Assembly: GCA_002331185.1 (NCBI GenBank)
Contig: DCYW01000027.1
Span: 1,653 to 13,414 of the forward strand
Direction of reading: 5' to 3'
DNA: 11,762 nt
Origin: Patescibacteria group bacterium UBA2100
GTDB lineage: Bacteria > Patescibacteriota > Minisyncoccia > Phycocordibacterales > UBA2100
Shown here: piece by piece, positions 7,292-11,762 of the stretch
Layout: each line of letters starts with the position of its first letter
Numbering within the stretch: the first letter of the stretch is position 1
Program-made: the position numbers and the translations under genes
Notes under the pieces: model-generated
The model's input: the letters and a program-made list of their open reading frames with translations, nothing else
Databases searched by the model: none
What the model was told of the DNA's origin: nothing

Positions 7292-7537
7292 CAAAGCGCC
7301 TAAGGCACATTACTATTAACTTATTTACTAACGACTCGTAATCACATGTAATGTGATGCACTCGGCACGGCCTTGCACACAAGTAGGAATTTTGCCGTTT
7401 CACTCTTATGTTTCCATAAGATTATTCCCGTAGCCTACCTATCGGCACACAGGGAATCCTGAGCATCTCTGCCTTGGCGTCACTGCTCGCATCCCTACTC
7501 AGCCCTCAAAGAAGTGCTGAGCGACGGGCGTTACCCG

Positions 7538-7573
7538 CTACCCTGCTACCCTGCCCTCCTTGGAGGGCAGGGT
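7538..7573. repeat. 26-nt palindrome plus 8-bp direct repeat in rnpB
   Basis: Bases 7548-7559 and 7562-7573 are a perfect 12-bp inverted repeat around TT, lying between P5 and P8 of the RNase P RNA. Beside it the octamer GCTACCCT occurs twice in tandem (7538-7545, 7546-7553). The palindrome forms a GC-rich hairpin whose loop region carries CUCCAAG in the RNA. Confidence 0.75.
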
Positions 7574-7640
7574 GTGTGTCCGGACTTTCCTCACTAGCTT
7601 TGTAAACAAACCTAGCGCGACTATCTAACACGATAAAATC

Positions 7641-7668
7641 ATTATACCACGATATCAGAATATGTGAA
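7641..7668 (-). promoter_or_regulatory. rnpB promoter
   Basis: The minus strand shows -35 TTCACA (7663-7668), a 16-bp spacer and extended -10 TGG-TATAAT (hexamer 7641-7646). The start of transcription falls near 7634, which agrees with the 5' end predicted from the P1 helix. This is the best promoter in the window, as expected for an abundant stable RNA. A 13-bp-arm palindrome covers the -35. Confidence 0.75.
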
Positions 7669-7690
7669 CTATATCTAATATAGTTCACAT
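7662..7690. repeat. Long palindrome over the rnpB -35 box
   Basis: A perfect 13-bp inverted repeat, ATGTGAACTATAT and its complement, with a 3-nt centre. One arm contains the rnpB -35. It has no adjacent T run, which favours a protein-binding site over a terminator. Confidence 0.6.
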
Positions 7691-7712
7691 CGCTGTATCT
7701 GTATCGTAACCA

Positions 7713-7739
7713 ATATATGGACATCCGATGTCCATATAT
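7713..7739. repeat. Second long palindrome upstream of rnpB
   Basis: A perfect 13-bp inverted repeat, ATATATGGACATC and its complement, with a single central base. Its centre is 50 bp from that of the palindrome at 7662-7690, but the arm sequences differ. It has no T run. Confidence 0.6.
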
Positions 7740-7962
7740 GTAAATAAAGTTACGTATATCCCCAAGGTCATTTGCGAATCAAAAGAATAGATTCTAAGAG
7801 TTTTCTGTAACTTATACTTAATTTTAAAGCACACCCCTTGAAAAGATTATTTTCATCGGAACGCAAGACTATAAGCAAAATAAATGGAGACGTATGTTGC
7901 ATACGGCGAAGTTCATTTTGCGATACGCAACAAAGTAGTTCGCCAAAAATAGTTCTTTTCTA

Positions 7963-10350
7963 TTAGATTTCAATCTCGCACAGATTGCCTGCACATGCTA
8001 ATTCCTTTTTTACATCAGTTTCATCTCGTTGCTCATACGTAAGTAGCTTCGAGTAATCAATATTTTCTACTGTTTTGTATAGACGTTCGTATGTTTCTTT
8101 ATTGATCGCTTCATACGGAGCAAGGCGATACACGTGGTCTGTTCGCGGCAAGAACGAAAGCCCCCCAACGATGTCCCAATTTTCGTACACCCAGTTGGCT
8201 ACTTTAATCCACTCATCATCACCAATTGAAATAGTTACTGAAGGATTATGCTCAGTATAATTCATTTTTACATCTTTCCAGTGTTCAAGTTGATCAAGTG
8301 CTGTAATATCATCTTTAAGAATTGCACCCCTTGGTGCCTTTACGGGGAACTCAAATACAAACGTATTCGCATCATCCATTGTCTGCCCTACTTCTGGGAA
8401 ATATGGTACTCCTTGATCGCGAAGCATTTTAAAGAGTGAGTCTGTCGCAGAAATTCTAATACGTCGAATGTAATACTCTGAGTTTCGCGGGTGCATACCT
8501 GAAGCACAGTCAAATGTTTGCGAAACAGTTCCGGATGGCTTTACACATGTTGTCGCGCTTGAACGTTCAATGCCAAATTTCTTCGCATATTTCTGGTTAG
8601 TCTTATTTACTTCAGCTTTAAGTTTTCGCAGTACTTCTGGTTTCCTTACTGTATCATTGTCCCACTGTCCCGTTAATGAAACTCCAAGCAGTCGCTCTGT
8701 TGAACAATTGTCTGTCCATTCTTTCGATAGGTATCGAAAGTTTGTCAGTGATGATTGGTATGTTCCAAGAATAGTAGCAAGTCGCGCTTTTCGCAGCAAT
8801 GTCTTTTCATCATCTCCTTTGCGACAGATAACTTCTGACAGGTTACAGAATTGCTTGCTTTGAAGAATGATTTCTCCACAGGGGTTTGTTCCAAGGTTAC
8901 CAATTTCTCCAGCCCAATCTGCATTTTTATACTTCTTAGTAAGAAGTTCGATACGCCTCTCTGGCAACGTGTCTTTCAAACTTCCCCGGTTAAAGATGCC
9001 ACGCTCTCCTGTTTGGCTTTTCATGAGTGCTACCCATTCGTCTATGAAGACGTCGTTGGTCGGACGTTCTTCATACACCGCTGAGTTATTTGCAATGGCT
9101 CGGTGGGGGTCTGTCATATAGAACTGCCCTTTCTTTGCATCTCGTACTTCATCATCATCTATATCAGAAAGACTAATCATTGCACTACGACGAACGCCTC
9201 CAGCTACAACGCACTCTCCTATCTTACAAATAATGTCATGTGCATCGATATTTCGTAGTCGACGCCCTTGTTGAGCTAAGATTCTCTCTCGCGCAAAAGT
9301 AAGTAAACTCCGCAATGGTTCAGGACCAGAGCTTTTGCCTCCCATAACCTTAAGCCGTGCGCCAGCAGGACGCACGTGAGAAAAATCAAAGTCTACATCA
9401 GAACCGCTATACCATGTCTTAAGCCCTAAGGTAAGTGCGTCACACCACCCTTCTTTTGAATCTCCAACAACGTGTGTTTTTAATTTCTTTCCTGTCTGGA
9501 TTTTAATCTGTGGGAGTTGTTGAATGTTCTGGCTTTCAACTGAATATCCGACACCAGTACCGCACATTGATAAGTACATAATTTCTGCAAAATCATACAG
9601 TTGTGTTGGCGCAATAAATGAACAGTTATACGCTGCAACGTTGCATCTGCGAGCTGCTTCTCCAGAAAATTGCATAAGGCGCATGCTCGGCATAATTTCT
9701 TGTTTCAAAATTGCTTCACGTACTTCATTGTATTCTGACTCACTTAGTTTCTTGCCAAGATTCTCCTTCATGAAATTGATGTAACGGTCGACTGTCTCAA
9801 TCCATGTCTCTCGACGATTTTCTTCCTTCACCCAACGCGCATATGTACGCAAATACACAAATTCACCCAGAGGATTGTTCTTAAAATACTTCTTGCTCAA
9901 CTCGACGAGTTTTTTAACATGATCAGGAACTTGTATACCTTCATCGTAGCGTAATTTTGATCGCTCAGCGCGGTATAAAATGTATGACTTAGCAGTATTT
10001 ACATAGTCGGAAAGGATAAGTTGTCGTTCTACTTCGTCTTGGGTACCTTCAACACTCGGAATGAAGTCGTTATGTTTTCGAGAGGTACGCACCAAGTCAC
10101 TCACCACACGATATGCAACCATTGTGCCTTCCTCAGCTGACCCTTCACCGGTTGCAGCCATAGCTTTCTGGATTGCTTGTTCAATCTTCAAAAAATCAAA
10201 CGGCACAACATCGCCGTTTCGTTTACGAATCTTCGGTACAAACTTATTGTACTTACCTGTATCCTTCGCCTGTGTGTGTGTGCTCCCCCTTTTCTTTTTG
10301 CTTTTGGGGGTCGCTCCCGCCGTCTTCATTGTGGAAGATTTTTTTGTCAT
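7963..10350 (-). CDS. nrdJ: Adenosylcobalamin-dependent class II ribonucleotide reductase with ATP-cone
   Basis: A 795-residue class II ribonucleotide reductase, most like the monomeric ribonucleoside-triphosphate reductases. It makes deoxynucleotides using a thiyl radical from coenzyme B12. A lysine-rich, low-complexity start (1-38) precedes an ATP-cone regulatory domain (about 39-130). The ten-stranded barrel follows: C243 in NCSF and C502 in QFCNLSE form the reducing pair, N489-P-C491-G-E493 holds the radical cysteine and its partner acid, and PSGT (605-608) is the phosphate-binding loop. The C-terminal tail ends in C786-x4-C791, the shuttle pair re-reduced by a thioredoxin or glutaredoxin. 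Activity needs no iron cofactor protein or oxygen, so one gene is enough, but cobalamin must be obtained. The ATG at 10348-10350 was chosen as the first in frame. An ATG seven codons later is possible. No NrdR box or cobalamin riboswitch is seen upstream. No standard terminator follows. Confidence 0.93.
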   Translation of the reverse strand: MTKKSSTMKTAGATPKSKKKRGSTHTQAKDTGKYNKFVPKIRKRNGDVVPFDFLKIEQAIQKAMAATGEGSAEEGTMVAYRVVSDLVRTSRKHNDFIPSVEGTQDEVERQLILSDYVNTAKSYILYRAERSKLRYDEGIQVPDHVKKLVELSKKYFKNNPLGEFVYLRTYARWVKEENRRETWIETVDRYINFMKENLGKKLSESEYNEVREAILKQEIMPSMRLMQFSGEAARRCNVAAYNCSFIAPTQLYDFAEIMYLSMCGTGVGYSVESQNIQQLPQIKIQTGKKLKTHVVGDSKEGWCDALTLGLKTWYSGSDVDFDFSHVRPAGARLKVMGGKSSGPEPLRSLLTFARERILAQQGRRLRNIDAHDIICKIGECVVAGGVRRSAMISLSDIDDDEVRDAKKGQFYMTDPHRAIANNSAVYEERPTNDVFIDEWVALMKSQTGERGIFNRGSLKDTLPERRIELLTKKYKNADWAGEIGNLGTNPCGEIILQSKQFCNLSEVICRKGDDEKTLLRKARLATILGTYQSSLTNFRYLSKEWTDNCSTERLLGVSLTGQWDNDTVRKPEVLRKLKAEVNKTNQKYAKKFGIERSSATTCVKPSGTVSQTFDCASGMHPRNSEYYIRRIRISATDSLFKMLRDQGVPYFPEVGQTMDDANTFVFEFPVKAPRGAILKDDITALDQLEHWKDVKMNYTEHNPSVTISIGDDEWIKVANWVYENWDIVGGLSFLPRTDHVYRLAPYEAINKETYERLYKTVENIDYSKLLTYEQRDETDVKKELACAGNLCEIEI
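10271..10282. repeat. (TG)6 dinucleotide run in the start of nrdJ
   Basis: Six TG units lie in the coding part for the low-complexity N-terminus (S-T-H-T region), close to C5 and G5 homopolymers (about 10284-10310). Such tracts can slip in replication. The tract lies before the ATP-cone, so slippage would put the enzyme out of frame. Confidence 0.6.
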
Positions 10351-10480
10351 GCGCGTGTAAGTTTACTTGTTGCTTGTAATTTCTTTTAGTCTTGAAGCAA
10401 AAACTGCATCAGGATTCAAAGAGTCTCAAAATTTGAGCTCTGTTTGACATTCTACCCTCTCGACCCCATCGTGCGAAATG
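10351..10480. other. Upstream region of nrdJ
   Basis: This holds the nrdJ promoter region. No strong -35/-10 pair is seen; TAAACT on the minus strand 9 nt before the ATG is a weak candidate. A 13-nt palindrome CTCAAA-A-TTTGAG lies at 10425-10437 and may be a regulatory site. Confidence 0.35.
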
Positions 10481-10503
10481 AAAAAACCTGTGGATAGCAC
10501 AGG
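10481..10503 (-). terminator. Intrinsic terminator after the DUF192 gene
   Basis: On the minus strand, CCTGTG-CTATC-CACAGG forms a 6-bp stem followed directly by TTTTTT (10481-10486). This is a textbook intrinsic terminator 50 bp after the DUF192 stop. A second hairpin, ATACACA-ACTC-TGTGTAT (10507-10524), lies just before it in the transcript and has no T run. Confidence 0.8.
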
Positions 10504-10553
10504 AGGATACACAACTCTGTGTATGTCTAGATATTCTTTTCTATGAGAGCCAA

Positions 10554-11033
10554 TTATAAGCCTGTCACGGTATCTCCAATATCAATATTATACACTTCTG
10601 CAAACCCCGCGATTGTTTCTAACACATAGAGTGCATCGCTTCGTGGCTCATATACTTGCGGATACGAATCTGGATGAGCATTTTCCCACATATCAATTAT
10701 TACTCCGTCAGCATCTATCCAAAAAATATCCAAGGAGAATTGCATATTACGCATCCAGATTGAATACGTACCTGGTGTTTCAAATACGAACAACATCCCT
10801 TGATTCGTAGGAATTTGCGAGCGACCGGAAAGCCCATTGACTCTTTCCTCTGGTGTATCTGCCACTTCAACTTTCACTGGTGTTCCGTCAACGTATATGG
10901 TCTTAAGATACACACCTTCAGGCTGATATGGTAAAAGAGAATCACCACCCAAGATTCCTGTAGCTAAAAGTCCTAGCAATACAGAGATGAGTAAAGTAAG
11001 TCCAACCAATATTGGCTTGTCAGCATCATACAT
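10554..11033 (-). CDS. DUF192 (UPF0127) protein, membrane-anchored
   Basis: A 159-residue protein with one N-terminal hydrophobic helix (ILVGLTLLISVLLGLLATGIL, residues about 8-28), which is an anchor or uncleaved signal. The rest, from about residue 42 to the end, is a complete DUF192 domain placed outside the membrane. Diagnostic segments are ERVNGLSGR (63-71), GMLFVFETPG (79-88), WMRNMQFSLDIFWID (93-107) and the closing ALYVLE...G..GD. The family is widespread in bacteria and archaea, is a small beta-rich fold, and has no settled biochemical role. It is a single-gene transcript: a -10 box lies 8 nt before the ATG, an intrinsic terminator follows, and the pseudouridine synthase gene is divergent. 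The AGTAGGG before the ATG is the nearest thing to a Shine-Dalgarno motif in the window, but the -10 spacing suggests that little leader is transcribed. Confidence 0.9.
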   Translation of the reverse strand: MYDADKPILVGLTLLISVLLGLLATGILGGDSLLPYQPEGVYLKTIYVDGTPVKVEVADTPEERVNGLSGRSQIPTNQGMLFVFETPGTYSIWMRNMQFSLDIFWIDADGVIIDMWENAHPDSYPQVYEPRSDALYVLETIAGFAEVYNIDIGDTVTGL

Positions 11034-11041
11034 ACCCTACT

Positions 11042-11047
11042 AGTATA
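11042..11047 (-). promoter_or_regulatory. -10 box of the DUF192 gene
   Basis: TATACT on the minus strand lies 8 nt before the ATG at 11033, with a fair -35 (TGCACA, 11065-11070, 17-bp spacer). The predicted transcript begins at or within about two bases of the start codon. Confidence 0.5.
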
Positions 11048-11059
11048 TCGTATTCAGTA

Positions 11060-11065
11060 TACAAT
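11060..11065 (+). promoter_or_regulatory. -10 box of the pseudouridine synthase gene
   Basis: TACAAT at 11060-11065 is followed by 6 nt and then the ATG at 11072, again a leaderless arrangement. The overlapping TATACA (11058-11063) is an alternative with an 8-nt gap. No convincing -35 is visible. Confidence 0.45.
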
Positions 11066-11071
11066 GTGCAC

Positions 11072-11762
11072 ATGACAAACAGTATAAAATATCCAATAAG
11101 AATAAACCGTTATCTTCTTCTACGTAACATCTGTTCACGTAGAGAAGCTGACAGACTCATTACGCAAGGGAAAGTCAGTATCAATGGAAGTGTTGCACAA
11201 CTCGGACAGCAGGTAGCAGAAGGCGATGTCGTAGATGTGGCAGACTCTGCTAAAAACCGAGAGTATAGATATTTCCTATTTAATAAACCTCGTGGAATTG
11301 TAAGTCACAATCCGCAACGTGACGAACAGAGTGTTGAAGACGTGTCAGGACTTGGAAACTCAGTTTCGCCTGTTGGACGTCTTGATAAAGATTCACACGG
11401 TCTTATGTTACTTACCGATGACGGACGCATTGTACACGCAATCCTGAGTCCAGAGCATGGACACGAACGTGAGTACGAAGTACACACCGATAAATATATA
11501 AAAGAATCTGATTTGAAAAAACTTGGACGCGGTGTAGATATCGAAGGATATATTACAAAACCTGCAACGACAGAACGGATTGATGATACTGTATTTTCTA
11601 TTACGCTTACTGAAGGAAAAAAACACCAGATTCGTCGAATGTGCGCAGCGCTTGGATATCAAGTTACAGATCTTAAACGCGTGCGCATGATGCACTTACC
11701 ACTAGATGTTGCAGACGGAAAAAACCGAATGCTCACTAAAGATGAGAAGACAGCGCTTCTTA
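11072..11762 (+). CDS. RluF-type rRNA pseudouridine synthase, cut by the right edge
   Basis: The first 230 residues of a pseudouridine synthase of the RsuA/RluB/RluF family, which isomerises specific uridines in ribosomal RNA. An N-terminal S4 RNA-binding domain (about 8-55) has the RINRYLLLRNICSRREADRLI pattern followed by GKVSINGSV. The catalytic domain has FNKPRGIVS (70-78), the active-site loop GRLDKDSHGLMLLT with catalytic D105, EREYEV (132-137) and the EGKKHQIRRM...LGYQV..LKRVRM segment (181-206). KDS after GRLD fits RluF, which modifies 23S rRNA, better than RsuA or RluB, which usually have a threonine there, but the target is not certain. Family members of this short form end soon after this point, so only a few residues are probably missing. 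The ATG at 11072 matches the domain start. Confidence 0.92.
   Translation, partial: MTNSIKYPIRINRYLLLRNICSRREADRLITQGKVSINGSVAQLGQQVAEGDVVDVADSAKNREYRYFLFNKPRGIVSHNPQRDEQSVEDVSGLGNSVSPVGRLDKDSHGLMLLTDDGRIVHAILSPEHGHEREYEVHTDKYIKESDLKKLGRGVDIEGYITKPATTERIDDTVFSITLTEGKKHQIRRMCAALGYQVTDLKRVRMMHLPLDVADGKNRMLTKDEKTALL

Larger units (their letters stand above)
7130..7634 (-). ncRNA. rnpB: RNase P RNA, class A-like, enlarged
   Basis: The catalytic RNA of ribonuclease P, which removes 5' leaders from tRNA precursors. On the minus strand it shows the universal GAGGAAAGTCCGGAC (P4/P5 region), GCGGGTAACGCCCG (P8), CTTATG-GAAA-CATAAG (P12) followed by GAGTGAAACGG, and near the 3' end AGATAAATGACT and GACAGAATCCGGCTTAT. 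Ends were set by P1 (TCGTGTT with GATACGA, 7 bp) and P2 (GATAGTC with GACTATAC). P5 is CACAC/GTGTG. P18 is at 7197-7217 with a GAGA tetraloop. At about 505 nt it is longer than the usual 350-400. The extra length lies mainly between P5' and P18, which includes tandem heptamers, and in a palindromic hairpin between P5 and P8. No GGU motif is evident where loop 15 should be, in keeping with the CCA-less tRNA nearby. The exact fold of the enlarged part is unresolved. Confidence 0.93.
7635..7962. other. Gene-free stretch between nrdJ and rnpB
   Basis: These 328 bp have no convincing coding frame. From the rnpB side they hold the rnpB promoter, two long palindromes (7662-7690, 7713-7739), then an A+T-rich part without clear signals (about 7741-7870), then a foldable segment next to the nrdJ stop. 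That segment has CGTATG-TTG-CATACG (7891-7905), enclosed by GCAAAAT/ATTTTGC (7875-7881, 7915-7921), and alternatively GCGAA/TTCGC (7906-7910, 7939-7943) enclosing TTGCG-ATA-CGCAA (7918-7930). None is followed by a T run, so no standard terminator for nrdJ is seen. It may be a structured 3' UTR or an unrecognised small RNA. Confidence 0.5.

Noticed and set aside
7506..7724. Open frame of 72 codons on the minus strand
   Set aside because: It runs through the conserved 5' half of rnpB and its promoter; the sequence is fully explained by the RNA gene.
7884..7952. 22-codon plus-strand frame (METYVAYGEVHF...) in the gap after nrdJ
   Set aside because: Very short, with no promoter or ribosome binding signal, and it overlaps strong inverted repeats. 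I cannot separate it from chance.
10351..10480. Possible cobalamin riboswitch or NrdR box upstream of nrdJ
   Set aside because: I found neither a B12-box-like core nor paired NrdR-type 16-mers; only a 13-nt A+T palindrome is present.

Overview
The gene set, gene style and sequence signals suggest a small-genome bacterium of the Patescibacteria/CPR type, most like Parcubacteria. This is an inference from content: compact genes with short gaps, no Shine-Dalgarno motif at almost any start, a tRNA without encoded CCA, an adenosylcobalamin-dependent ribonucleotide reductase, a short FtsB/DivIC-type protein beside a tiny membrane protein, and an O-antigen-ligase-like protein fused to TPRs. No 16S rRNA or marker phylogeny is available to confirm it. 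Most genes lie on the minus strand. Nothing here looks like a prophage, transposon or CRISPR array.

Layout, left to right. A terminator-like hairpin for an off-window plus-strand gene is followed by tRNA-Arg(CCU) (minus). A strong terminator comes next, then a glutaredoxin-like redoxin (minus) and an FtsB/DivIC-like divisome protein (minus). The latter is divergent from an unlisted 48-residue membrane protein (plus, 933-1079). A minus-strand block follows, transcribed from about 7035 downward: a polytopic O-antigen-ligase-like/TPR protein, the lipid II flippase MurJ, then elongation factor 4 (LepA). Upstream of that block are a strong terminator and the RNase P RNA gene (7130-7634, minus), which is about 505 nt and unusually large. 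A 328-bp gene-free stretch holds its promoter, two long palindromes and a foldable segment. Next are NrdJ (minus), a terminator, a DUF192 protein (minus), and divergently an RluF-type pseudouridine synthase (plus) cut by the right edge.

Functional links. FtsB-like protein, MurJ and the ligase-like/TPR protein belong to envelope growth and division. tRNA-Arg, RNase P, EF-4 and RluF belong to RNA processing and translation. NrdJ makes deoxynucleotides and carries a C-terminal cysteine pair that needs an external redoxin; the glutaredoxin-like protein is a plausible partner.

The most unusual points are inside or beside rnpB. The P15-P17 side of the RNA is enlarged and contains four tandem heptamers (TAGTTNN), recalling the short tandem repeats known in cyanobacterial rnpB. 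A 26-nt palindrome presents a loop exactly complementary to a second hairpin loop, where the P6/L17 pseudoknot is expected. Two 13-bp-arm palindromes sit 50 bp apart upstream, one over the -35 box. Separately, four protein genes have a -10 box only 6-8 nt before the start codon, which predicts leaderless mRNAs. I found no convincing new multi-gene system such as a defence island.
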